Both the position numbers and the translations under genes were made by a program. DNA of 11,099 nucleotides, taken from positions 1-11,099 of the forward strand of contig DKDI01000046.1 in assembly GCA_002449305.1 (NCBI GenBank), in the 5' to 3' direction. Shown in pieces: positions 4,582 through 11,099 of the stretch; position 1 is the stretch's first letter; every line of letters starts with the position of its first letter. A model generated the notes under the pieces. That model did no database searches. It saw nothing but the letters and a program-made list of their open reading frames with translations, and was not told the origin of the DNA. This DNA comes from Treponema sp. UBA6852. GTDB taxonomy: Bacteria; Spirochaetota; Spirochaetia; Treponematales; Treponemataceae.

Positions 4582-4613
4582 AAAAAAAGGTTCTTCAAAA
4601 AGAAGAACCTTTT
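4582..4613 (-). terminator. Intrinsic terminator of the hydratase gene
   Basis: AAAAGGTTCTTC (4585-4596) and GAAGAACCTTTT (4602-4613) form a perfect 12-bp stem around AAAAA. On the minus strand it is followed by a T run (4588-4582). It begins 11 nt after the hydratase stop codon. Confidence 0.92.
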
Positions 4614-4624
4614 CCCATTAAATT

Positions 4625-6874
4625 TTATCCCCTGTAAAAGTTAATCAAGCATCCTGCCTGAATAATCTTCCGCTCGTCGTCGGTCATGTCGCCGGTTGCA
4701 AGGTCGAACTCGGCGGTTGTGCCGTCGGCGCGGACTGCGTAGGCTTTTATGACAGGGAGCTTTTCCGCAATCATCTTTTTTGCGCCCGGAACAAAAATGT
4801 AGTCGCCGTTCGCAAACGGAAGGTTTTCTGCCGCAGCCGAATCCCCTTGCTTGTAAAGGAACGGAATCATTCCCCAGTTAATCAGGTTCGAGCGGTAGCG
4901 TTTTGTGGCATAGTCGCTTGCAATGTTCGCACTCGCGCCAAGAACTCTCTGGCAGCTTGCCGCCTGCTCGCGCGCTGAGCCGTCGCCCGGCTTAACAGCG
5001 TAGATTGTAGAGCCAAGCCCCGCCTTTTCAATTCTTCCCTTGAACTCAGGATATTTTTCTTCCAAGATTTTTTCCGCGCGGCTCACTTCCGCCATGACCT
5101 CTTCCGACCTGTCGCGCACAGCCTTTGCGCGTCCAACGTAGGCAGGATCTTTGCGGCTCAAAGTGAACTCCGCAAGTCCAAGCGGATTTGAGCGGAAACT
5201 TGAAGTCTCGCCCGAAGGAATAAGCTCGTCCGTAGTTGTAACCGGGTCGTGGATTTCAGATACAACCTTGAGCAGGATGTCGTCTGAAAGCGGCTGCATC
5301 TCAGGCCAGTCCTTGATGTTCGGGCCGAACTGAATCTGAACTTCAGGATGCGCAACTCCTTTTGAGTCGTAAACGCGCTTTTCGTAGATTGTCTTGTCAA
5401 AGAAATATTTTTTCTTGCTGAACTCGCCGTCTGCCAAGTCTGTAGCCGCAGTAAGGAAGCCCTTGTTTGCAGCAGTCGCAGCGATTGAGCGCGCGTCCAT
5501 AAGCGCAACAGAGGCAATCTGTCCGTTCTGAATTTTTGAGCCCTCGCGGTTCGGGAAGTTTCTTGTTGAATGGCGGATTGAAAGAGCGCCGTTTGCAGGA
5601 GTGTCGCCTGCGCCGAAGCAAGGTCCGCAGAAAGCAGTCTTGACGATTGCGCCGGCGTCAACAAGCGAGGCAAACGCTCCGTTCTTCATAAGCTCCATGT
5701 AGACCGGCATAGAAGCCGGATAAACGTTCAGAAGGAATTTGCCGTTTCCAGTGTCCTTTCCCTTCAGGATGTCGGCGGCCGCGCAGATGTTCTCAAAACC
5801 GCCGCCCGCGCAGCCTGCGATAACGCCCTGGTCAACGTAAAGCTTTCCGTCAATCACCTTGTTTTTGAGCGTAAAGTTCACCTTGTCGCCGAATGAGACT
5901 TTCGCTCTCTTTTCAGTTTCATCAAGAATATCCATAAGATTCTTGTTAACTTCTTCTATTGTATATGCGCAAGAAGGATGGAACGGCATGGCAATCATCG
6001 GACGGATTTCTCCCAAGTCAAGCTCAATCGCGCCGTCATAATAAGCGTCAGTCCCCGGATTCAGCTCCTTGTAGTCGCCTTCCCTTCCGTGGATTGAATA
6101 GAACTCGCGGATTTTCTCGTCAGTTGACCAGATTGAAGAAAGACAAGTTGTCTCAGTCGTCATAACGTCAACGCCGATTCTAAAGTCAGCGGAAAGATTC
6201 GCAACTCCAGGGCCGACAAATTCCATCACCTTGTTCTTGACGTAGCCGTTCGCAAAAACAGCCTTGATAATAGCAAGAGCAACGTCCTGCGGACCTACAC
6301 CCGGAACTGGAGAGCCTGTCAGGTAAACCGCGATAACGCCCGGCATATTCACATCGTAAGTCTTTCCCAAAAGCTGCTTTGCAAGCTCGCCGCCGCCCTC
6401 ACCAATCGCCATAGTTCCAAGCGCGCCGTATCTGGTGTGGCTGTCTGAACCCAAAATCATGTCGCCGCACTTTGCAAGCATCTCGCGCGCAAACTGGTGG
6501 ATTACAGCCTGATGTGGAGGAACGTAAATTCCGCCGTATTTCTGAGCGCAGGTAAGACCGAACATGTGGTCGTCCTCGTTGATTGTTCCGCCAACCGCGC
6601 AGAGCGAGTTGTGGCAGTTAGTCAGAACATAAGGAATCGGAAACTTTTCAAGCCCCGAAGCGCGCGCCGTCTGGATAATTCCGACGTAAGTAATATCGTG
6701 TGAAGTGATTTTGTCAAATTTGATTTTCAGCTTAGAAGCGTCGCCCGAAGTGTTGTGTTTCTGCAGAATAGAATAAGCGATTGTGTTTTTCGCACAGTCA
6801 GCAGGATTTTTGCCCGGCACGGATTCAACCAATTTTCCGCCCGAAAGAAAAGCGCCTTTTTCCCAAAGTTTCAT
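4625..6874 (-). CDS. ybhJ: Aconitase-family hydratase, YbhJ type, [4Fe-4S]
   Basis: A 749-residue cytoplasmic protein colinear with E. coli YbhJ, an aconitase-superfamily hydratase whose physiological substrate is not established. Conserved stretches include ITSHDITYVGIIQTARASGL near 57-75, LTNCHNSLCAVGGTINEDDH (84-103) and LGSDSHTRYGALG (141-153). The iron-sulfur ligands are Cys355 (IAGCAGGG) and Cys416/Cys419 (CGPCFGAGDTPANGA). The C-terminal swivel domain carries GDGSAREQAASCQRVLG (630-646) and KRYRSNLINWGMIPF, equivalent to the aconitase GxGSSRE catalytic loop. All expected ligands and loops are present, so it should be a working hydro-lyase. GAGG lies 5 nt before the ATG. Base composition is clearly more GC-rich than the flanking accessory DNA. 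The gene lies 80 nt downstream of the MNT gene on the same strand and ends at a strong terminator. Confidence 0.95.
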   Translation of the reverse strand: MKLWEKGAFLSGGKLVESVPGKNPADCAKNTIAYSILQKHNTSGDASKLKIKFDKITSHDITYVGIIQTARASGLEKFPIPYVLTNCHNSLCAVGGTINEDDHMFGLTCAQKYGGIYVPPHQAVIHQFAREMLAKCGDMILGSDSHTRYGALGTMAIGEGGGELAKQLLGKTYDVNMPGVIAVYLTGSPVPGVGPQDVALAIIKAVFANGYVKNKVMEFVGPGVANLSADFRIGVDVMTTETTCLSSIWSTDEKIREFYSIHGREGDYKELNPGTDAYYDGAIELDLGEIRPMIAMPFHPSCAYTIEEVNKNLMDILDETEKRAKVSFGDKVNFTLKNKVIDGKLYVDQGVIAGCAGGGFENICAAADILKGKDTGNGKFLLNVYPASMPVYMELMKNGAFASLVDAGAIVKTAFCGPCFGAGDTPANGALSIRHSTRNFPNREGSKIQNGQIASVALMDARSIAATAANKGFLTAATDLADGEFSKKKYFFDKTIYEKRVYDSKGVAHPEVQIQFGPNIKDWPEMQPLSDDILLKVVSEIHDPVTTTDELIPSGETSSFRSNPLGLAEFTLSRKDPAYVGRAKAVRDRSEEVMAEVSRAEKILEEKYPEFKGRIEKAGLGSTIYAVKPGDGSAREQAASCQRVLGASANIASDYATKRYRSNLINWGMIPFLYKQGDSAAAENLPFANGDYIFVPGAKKMIAEKLPVIKAYAVRADGTTAEFDLATGDMTDDERKIIQAGCLINFYRG

Positions 6875-6954
6875 AGAGTCCTCGAATTGTTCTTAAGATA
6901 AATATTGAATATATGGAAGAGATTAGCACAAAACGCAGATTTTCTCAACGCTCG

Positions 6955-7257
6955 TTATTTCTGATAGAAAACTTGTCCAACTCTTTTTATATGGTCAATT
7001 AAATCTTGGTTCGTGAGTTTTGAAAAAATCGATATGTCAACTTTTATTGGCAGCAAGGAATCGTCAAAATCATTCACAAGTTCTAAAAGAACAGAACTTG
7101 GAATTTCTTCTTCAATTATTGTTAAATCTATGTCAGAGCCTTCTTGGAAATTTCCTTTTGCACGGCTTCCATAAACAACAACTTTTTTTATCTGCGAATA
7201 TTTTGAGAATATTTCATTTATAATTTTTTCTTGTTTTAAAGTCAGTCCAAAAGCCAT
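6955..7257 (-). CDS. MNT-type nucleotidyltransferase (antitoxin of a HEPN/MNT pair)
   Basis: A 100-residue minimal nucleotidyltransferase (HI0073/MntA type). VVVYGSRAKG (26-35) followed by EGSDIDL (39-45) gives the GSx(10)DxD signature with Asp42 and Asp44. KVDIS at 72-76 supplies the third carboxylate, Asp74. All catalytic residues are present, so it looks active. In characterised HEPN/MNT modules such enzymes inactivate the HEPN RNase toxin by adding AMP to a tyrosine near its active site. The start codon overlaps the last base of the upstream HEPN stop (TAATG at 7259-7255), so the pair formed one translationally coupled operon. Because the HEPN gene is broken, this is now an antitoxin without a working partner in the window. 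Confidence 0.92.
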   Translation of the reverse strand: MAFGLTLKQEKIINEIFSKYSQIKKVVVYGSRAKGNFQEGSDIDLTIIEEEIPSSVLLELVNDFDDSLLPIKVDISIFSKLTNQDLIDHIKRVGQVFYQK

Positions 7258-7666
7258 TATAAATTTTTTTTCAGTGTTTCTTTTAAATTTAAAAATTCCT
7301 TATGATAATCTAAAACGCATTTATCAATTATCTGCTGAACAGAATCTTCATCATAAGCGTGGCTAGACAAATTCCTACTGGCAATCATATCCATCCAGAT
7401 GTCGCCGTTTTTTATAAGCCCGACAGAATAAGCGTTTCTTATTGCATCTTTCTATCCGATTATCTGGGAAGCTGCGCCCTTGTATTCAAGAAAATCTTTT
7501 AAAACTTTCCATGAAAGTTCCTGTGTGAATTCAAAACTTTGAACAAGCCCTGTTTTTCAAGCTTGGACAAAGTTCTTTTAGATAAAAGTTCTATGGCTTC
7601 TGAAAAATTTTCCAGCACATTGCAATAGTTTTGAAATCTCTGTTTCCAGCGAATGTCCTGTTCCAT
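7257..7666 (-). pseudogene. HEPN-domain toxin / nucleotidyltransferase substrate-binding protein (HI0074 family), broken
   Basis: The start at 7666 gives MEQDIRWKQRFQNYCNVLEN followed by FSEAIELLSKRTLSKLEKQG, the family's first helices. One missing base near 7547-7548 then shifts the frame. In the next frame the protein continues LVQSFEFTQELSWKVLKDFL and EYKGAASQIIG, stops at an in-frame TAG (7452-7454), and resumes KDAIRNAYSVGLIKNGDIWM. The HEPN active-site motif Rx4H (RNLSSH, 7359-7376) follows and then the family C-terminus, ending one base into the MNT start. The repaired length of about 136 residues is normal for the family. Two independent lesions make this a real pseudogene rather than a sequencing error. 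The start is preferred over an upstream in-frame ATG at 7768, whose extra 34 residues do not look like the family. Confidence 0.9.
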
Positions 7667-7673
7667 AAAATTA

Positions 7674-7679
7674 ATTCTA
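7674..7679 (-). promoter_or_regulatory. -10 box close to the HEPN start codon
   Basis: TAGAAT on the minus strand (7679-7674) ends 7 nt before the ATG at 7666. There is no ribosome-binding site and no convincing -35 box. The geometry copies the leaderless promoters at 143-171 and 2309-2337, which is the only reason to list it. Confidence 0.33.
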
Positions 7680-7716
7680 CCAAAAACAACTTCTTTCTTC
7701 CACAAAAAATATATCG

Positions 7717-7730
7717 GTTTAAATTTAAAC
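7717..7730. repeat. 14-bp perfect palindrome between divergent genes
   Basis: GTTTAAATTTAAAC lies in the 101-nt gap between the HEPN gene (minus) and the small lipoprotein gene (plus). It could be an operator shared by both. The sequence is simple enough that chance is possible. Confidence 0.5.
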
Positions 7731-7767
7731 TTTACTAGAATAAGAACAAATATTATCATGTTGTTCA

Positions 7768-8124
7768 ATGTTTAATTCAAAACGCATTTTAATTTTTACA
7801 CTGATTTCATCCGCAGTTCTCTTTTCCGCCTGTCATTTTGGAACAGATGAAACTTTTGAGCTAAGCATAAAGGACACGACAAAAGACACTGCGTTTGTAA
7901 TCGGATTTACATTTGATGACTCAACAAAATTGTACGCACGAATTAATCCTGGAACAATTGCAACAATAAAATGCGAGCAGGAAGTTACAAAAATTGAATT
8001 CTTTTCAGGAATAAATTTGCAGACTAAACAAATGTATTTAAAGGCAACCTACAGCCGCAGAATAAAACACACAACCACGCTTACAATTTCAGAAACTTCC
8101 GACGGAAAATATTTTGTGAAGTAG
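7768..8124 (+). CDS. Small predicted lipoprotein of unknown function
   Basis: A 118-residue protein beginning MFNSKRILIFTLISSAVLFS, then the lipobox FSAC with Cys22 as the likely lipidation site. The signal has two basic residues followed by a hydrophobic core. The mature part, about 97 residues, alternates polar and beta-branched residues (AFVIGFTFDDSTKLYARI, TTTLTISETSDGKYFVK), suggesting a small beta-sandwich held at the membrane surface. No family was recognised. No Shine-Dalgarno sequence precedes the ATG. A TATTAT box at 7751-7756 lies only 11 nt upstream, so any leader would be about 5 nt. It is divergent from the HEPN/MNT operon. Its stop codon is 6 nt from the stop codon of the converging outer-membrane gene, and no terminator lies between. 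Confidence 0.78.
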   Translation: MFNSKRILIFTLISSAVLFSACHFGTDETFELSIKDTTKDTAFVIGFTFDDSTKLYARINPGTIATIKCEQEVTKIEFFSGINLQTKQMYLKATYSRRIKHTTTLTISETSDGKYFVK

Positions 8125-8130
8125 TCTGAA

Positions 8131-9345
8131 TTAAAACCGCAGAGTAAGTGAAGCTACAACAGGCTGGTCAAAAAGATTTGAAAGCGAAATATTCGGAGCA
8201 TCAGTTTCGTAATCTTTAGGCGAACCAGTTGTGTTTCCTTCTGGATTTAAAGAAAGCTGCCTTGTATACGAAGAGCCAATTTGAAAAACTGCATTTTCGT
8301 TCATTTCAAGTTTTAGTCCAAGCGCAAATCCAGTTTCGTTTACAGTTCCGTGCAGATTCCGTCCGCCGGTGTGCAGTTCACTCATGTGATCAAAATTCGC
8401 CCAGTAAAATCCGCATTTAAATCCAACAATAAGCTGCATATTTTCTGTAACGTCATAAATTGCTGAAAAAGGAACACTCACCCTCCACTCCGCGTTTCCG
8501 TTTTCTGGAATCCAGTTTGTGTTTTCTACAACTTTTCCAACACCGTTTTTTTCAAGTTCAGCAATTCTTTTGTTTACGGAATTATCCGCAGTGTTTACAC
8601 AGTTGAAATTCATCATAAATGACGGACGCAAACCAAATTTTAAATTGTCAAGAATATTCCATTTCCACCCGGCCCAAAAAGAAAATCCCTGCATTGGAAC
8701 AAGCCCCGAAACTTCATTCACTGCAGAAGGATATTTTAAAGTCGGCATCACGGTGTAAGTTCCTCCTGCTCCGCACATTCCGTCCGGCGAAAAATCCAAC
8801 TTAAAAATAAAAGGAATTTGTGCCACGTCAAGACAAAGGGCTTTCCAGTATCTGAATTTTCCTTCAGCCTCAAATCCAATCTTAACAGGGACAGATTCAA
8901 AAGTTTTTCCGATTTCAACTTTCGGAGCAGCAGTGCCAAGCCCCTTGTAAACGTTTTTATCGAAATAACTTGCGCGCACTCCAAGCCCAAGAGACGGAAT
9001 GCCTGCCATTATGCAAACATCCATGTCGGTCAGATTATGCGGCCACGGCTTGTGATTCATTATTTTTGCATTGTAACCTGCGCCCCAGTAAATTCCAAGA
9101 AAATTCACCGACCAGGCAAAATTAATAGCATCGTCATAAAGACCTGTGTGAAAATAGTAATTTCCGTCAAGCTGATTTTGCCAGTAGCGAACATCAAACA
9201 TATCGCCGTACTGAGAGCGGAAAACTCCGAATGAACATTCTTCTACAGTTCCTGATGTCTGCGAAAAAATTTCAATTCCAGAAAAAATACATAAGAATGA
9301 AAAAACTCCGGCAGCCTTCCAATTTTTTAGCTTTAATCCGAACAT
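8131..9345 (-). CDS. Probable outer-membrane beta-barrel protein
   Basis: A 404-residue exported protein. From the ATG at 9345 it begins MFGLKLKNWKAAGVFSFLCI, a signal peptide that probably ends near EIFSQ. The rest is rich in alternating amphipathic strands with aromatic girdles (NYYFHTGLYDDAINFAWSV, MQGFSFWAGWKWNILDNLKF, VGFKCGFYWANFDH). The last strand ends VVASLTLRF, and a C-terminal Phe is the usual beta-barrel assembly signal. No specific family was recognised; a porin-like or transport role is inference. The frame stays open upstream to a TTG at 9426, but residues before 9345 do not resemble a signal peptide start. A good promoter at 9439-9467 gives a leader of about 87 nt to the chosen ATG. 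The ribosome-binding site is weak. Confidence 0.82.
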   Translation of the reverse strand: MFGLKLKNWKAAGVFSFLCIFSGIEIFSQTSGTVEECSFGVFRSQYGDMFDVRYWQNQLDGNYYFHTGLYDDAINFAWSVNFLGIYWGAGYNAKIMNHKPWPHNLTDMDVCIMAGIPSLGLGVRASYFDKNVYKGLGTAAPKVEIGKTFESVPVKIGFEAEGKFRYWKALCLDVAQIPFIFKLDFSPDGMCGAGGTYTVMPTLKYPSAVNEVSGLVPMQGFSFWAGWKWNILDNLKFGLRPSFMMNFNCVNTADNSVNKRIAELEKNGVGKVVENTNWIPENGNAEWRVSVPFSAIYDVTENMQLIVGFKCGFYWANFDHMSELHTGGRNLHGTVNETGFALGLKLEMNENAVFQIGSSYTRQLSLNPEGNTTGSPKDYETDAPNISLSNLFDQPVVASLTLRF

Positions 9346-9438
9346 AAATTTAAAATCCCAAAACCTTTTGCAATTTAGAAAACAGTAAAAAAAGCCAAGA
9401 CAAAACGCAACCCAATGTCCAAACAATTTCTTTCGCCC

Positions 9439-9467
9439 AATATACTACACAAGATTTTTTTCGACAA
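9439..9467 (-). promoter_or_regulatory. Promoter of the outer-membrane protein gene
   Basis: On the minus strand TTGTCG (9467-9462), a 17-nt spacer and TATATT (9444-9439). The expected start is near 9432. It is the only good minus-strand promoter seen in the 270 nt before the chosen start codon. Confidence 0.62.
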
Positions 9468-9564
9468 GCAGTTTGGAGGATGCTAACGTGTACTGGCATG
9501 GGGATATTATAGCATGGATTTCAATAACAAATTATCCTTAACCTAACAGTTTCTTAATAAAAAT

Positions 9565-9594
9565 TTTACAGTCCGCGTTTATCTTTTTTGTAAA
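9565..9594 (+). promoter_or_regulatory. Candidate promoter of the phytase-like lipoprotein gene
   Basis: TTTACA (9565-9570) and TGTAAA (9589-9594) are 18 nt apart, which would start transcription near 9601, just before the ribosome-binding site. The match to consensus is moderate. No other clear signal was seen in the divergent gap 9468-9564. Confidence 0.38.
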
Positions 9595-9614
9595 ACATAA
9601 TCAAAGAGGTTTTT

Positions 9615-10928
9615 ATGAAAAGGCAATTATTTTACGTATTGGCGGCAGCGGCAGCTTTCTTGCCGGTTTCCTGCGCTTCAACATCAAAGGCGGGAGCAGA
9701 TTCATCTTCTCCGTTTGAAAAAGTCGGCTTAAATGGAAGCAAAGTTCCCTACACTGTTCTTGCAAAGACAGCAAGCGGAGTGGAAATCCAAAACGGCGGA
9801 TACGGCTCGGACGCATGCGCCCATCCAACGGATTCAAGTCTATTTTATTTGTTGACAGACCGCGGACCGAACATCGACTTCAAGGGCGGAAGCGGAAAAG
9901 GAAAAATGTTCCCGGTTCCTTCTTACGCGCCAAGAATCGGACTTTTCAAGATGAACGATGACGGCTCAGTTTCGCTTGTAAAGGAAATCACTCTTAAAAC
10001 TCCTGACGGAAAAGATATAACCGGGCTTCCAAATCCTGCCGGAAAAGGCGCGACCGGAGAAATCGCCTACGACCTTGACGGAAACATTCTTGGAACAGAC
10101 GAGTACGGACTTGACAGCGAGGGAATCGTCGCTATGAAAGACGGAAGTTTCTGGATTTCCGATGAGTACGGGCCGCACATTGTCCATTACGACGCGGACG
10201 GAAAGCAGATTGAAAGAATAAGCCCTTTCGGAATGGACACAGGAAAAAGGCATCTTCCGGCAGTTCTTGCGCGCCGCCGTGCGAACCGTGGAATGGAAGG
10301 GCTTGCAGTAACTCCTGACGGAAAAACTCTTGTCGGAATCATGCAGTCCACACTTTTCAATCCCTCAAAAAAAGAGATTTCAAACAAGCAGCTTGTGCGC
10401 ATTGTAACTTTCGACATTAAAACTGGAAGCACAAAGCAGTACGCATATATCCAGAACAAGGAGACAGATTCAACCTGCGGAATTACGGCTCTTTCAAACA
10501 CAGAATTTGCTGTAATTGAGCGTGACGGAAAGTTTTCCGGCGAAAAGGAAGCGCATAAGTATCTTTTCAAGATTGACCTTAAAGACGCGACAGACATAAC
10601 AGGAGAAAATCCAGAATCGAAAGAAGGACTTTTGCTGAACGGAAAAACTCTTGAGCAGTGCGGCACGGAAGAGATTGAGGCGGCCGGAATCAAGCCTGTA
10701 AAAAAGGAATTCCTTGTTGACCTTGTGGAATATCTTCCGAACAAATATCCGCACGACAAGCTTGAAGGCCTTTGGATTTTAGACAGCAGCACAATCGCCG
10801 TGGCAAACGACAACGACTTTGCAATCAATGTTGAAAACAACCAGCTTGTGCAGAAAAAGCTCCCCGGAACAGACAGCATTGACGACGACGTGATTTACGT
10901 AATAAAACTTCCAAAGAGCTTGAGATAA
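9615..10928 (+). CDS. Phytase-like / esterase-like beta-propeller lipoprotein
   Basis: A 437-residue lipoprotein of the phytase-like family annotated as esterase-like activity of phytase. The signal peptide is MKRQLFYVLAAAAAFLPVSC with Cys20 lipidated, followed by a short Ser/Ala-rich tether. The mature protein shows the family's repeated propeller strands: GYGSDACAHPTDSSLFYLLT then DRGPN (63-86), LDSEGIVAMKDGSFWISDEY (166-185), RGMEGLAVTPDGKTLVGIMQ (225-244), CGITALSNTEFAVIERDGKF (288-307) and KLEGLWILDSSTIAVANDND (382-401). The acidic loops (SDEYGP, DNDF) are the usual metal and catalytic sites in such propellers. Length is normal and the frame is intact. AAAGAGG precedes the ATG with 5 nt spacing. 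Substrate is unknown; phosphoesters are likely by family, acting in the periplasm or at the surface. It stands alone, with a bidirectional terminator after it. Confidence 0.92.
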   Translation: MKRQLFYVLAAAAAFLPVSCASTSKAGADSSSPFEKVGLNGSKVPYTVLAKTASGVEIQNGGYGSDACAHPTDSSLFYLLTDRGPNIDFKGGSGKGKMFPVPSYAPRIGLFKMNDDGSVSLVKEITLKTPDGKDITGLPNPAGKGATGEIAYDLDGNILGTDEYGLDSEGIVAMKDGSFWISDEYGPHIVHYDADGKQIERISPFGMDTGKRHLPAVLARRRANRGMEGLAVTPDGKTLVGIMQSTLFNPSKKEISNKQLVRIVTFDIKTGSTKQYAYIQNKETDSTCGITALSNTEFAVIERDGKFSGEKEAHKYLFKIDLKDATDITGENPESKEGLLLNGKTLEQCGTEEIEAAGIKPVKKEFLVDLVEYLPNKYPHDKLEGLWILDSSTIAVANDNDFAINVENNQLVQKKLPGTDSIDDDVIYVIKLPKSLR

Positions 10929-10988
10929 TTTTTTTAGGAAGACACTAGGCTGGTAAAATAAGCTTGGCTTAGATTGAATTATAAAAAA

Positions 10989-11027
10989 AACTGCCCTGCA
11001 AGATCTCACAGGGCAGTTCAATTTTTT
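10989..11027. terminator. Bidirectional terminator between convergent genes
   Basis: AACTGCCCTG (10989-10998) and CAGGGCAGTT (11009-11018) form a perfect 10-bp stem around a 10-nt loop. Six T residues follow on the plus strand (11022-11027) and eight T residues on the minus strand (from 10990 downwards). It serves the phytase-like gene from one side and the gene ending at 11038 from the other. Confidence 0.93.
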
Positions 11028-11037
11028 CTAGCTCACC

Positions 11038-11099
11038 TTACAGCTTCCGCGCTTTGAGCCAGTTTTCTATCAAATCGGCAATCTGCCTGTTGTTTTTTT
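11038..11099 (-). CDS. C-terminal end of an unidentified gene, cut by window edge
   Basis: The minus-strand frame ending in TAA at 11038-11040 reads KNNRQIADLIENWLKARKL, a plausible amphipathic C-terminal helix with a basic tail. It lies 19 nt before the bidirectional terminator, which has a strong T-tract on the minus strand, as expected for a real gene end. Nineteen residues are not enough to name a family. Confidence 0.6.
   Translation of the reverse strand, partial: KNNRQIADLIENWLKARKL

Noticed and set aside
5158..5673. A 171-codon minus-strand ORF inside the hydratase gene
   Set aside because: It is an alternative frame of the hydratase coding sequence, rich in Ser, Leu and Arg, with no motif.
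9426..9428. An upstream TTG start for the outer-membrane protein
   Set aside because: The extra 27 residues (Cys- and Phe-rich) do not form a sensible signal peptide, while the ATG at 9345 starts a normal one.
9480..9512. A ten-codon ORF directly after GGAGG in the divergent promoter gap
   Set aside because: There is no spacing between the GGAGG and the ATG, and the peptide has no features.
10187..10879. A 230-codon ORF antisense to the phytase-like gene
   Set aside because: It mirrors codon bias of the real gene on the other strand. The plus-strand protein has a signal peptide, family motifs and a ribosome-binding site.

Overview
The window most likely comes from a host-associated spirochaete of the Treponema type. 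This is inferred from several lipoproteins with relaxed spirochaete-style lipoboxes (VFGC, PVSC, FSAC, FTSC), a sulfatase-modifying-factor (FGE/SUMF1) lipoprotein with a Ser/Gly linker, low-to-moderate GC, and A/T-rich accessory DNA beside more GC-rich housekeeping genes. No rRNA, tRNA, CRISPR array or complete insertion sequence is visible.

Layout. Positions 1-136 (minus) are the start of a ZIP-family metal transporter with an apparently leaderless promoter. Positions 193-366 hold a short plus-strand RNA gene (promoter plus terminator) facing the decapitated end of a small hydrophobic ORF, a type I toxin-antitoxin-like layout. Positions 389-470 are a cluster of AT-rich palindromes. Positions 512-1127 are a complete mazEF module with an operator on its promoter. 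Positions 1159-2393 are an AAA/DUF4143 ATPase whose promoter overlaps a 20-bp perfect inverted repeat. Positions 2426-3914 are a broken FGE-domain lipoprotein gene (frameshift plus a C-terminal deletion) behind an unusual leader: a two-tier terminator hairpin and nearly nine copies of a 7-bp tandem repeat. Positions 4173-4473 hold a lipoprotein 5' end joined to a vapC (PIN toxin) 3' end. Positions 4625-6874 encode an aconitase-family hydratase (YbhJ type) with its terminator. Positions 6955-7666 are a HEPN/MNT pair with an intact nucleotidyltransferase antitoxin and a broken HEPN gene. Positions 7768-8124 encode a small lipoprotein, 8131-9345 a probable outer-membrane beta-barrel protein, and 9615-10928 a phytase-like/esterase-like lipoprotein followed by a bidirectional terminator. 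The far end (11038-11099, minus) is the tail of another gene.

Taken together, about 8 kb contains four toxin-antitoxin-type loci in different states: one intact (mazEF), one with only its antitoxin intact (HEPN/MNT), and two reduced to fragments (vapC and the type I-like locus). They are mixed with a DUF4143 ATPase and a degenerate surface lipoprotein. This looks like an accessory scrapyard between housekeeping genes. The most unusual regulatory structures are the leader of the FGE lipoprotein, the promoter-overlapping palindrome of the DUF4143 gene, and promoters whose -10 box lies only 6-7 nt from the ATG.
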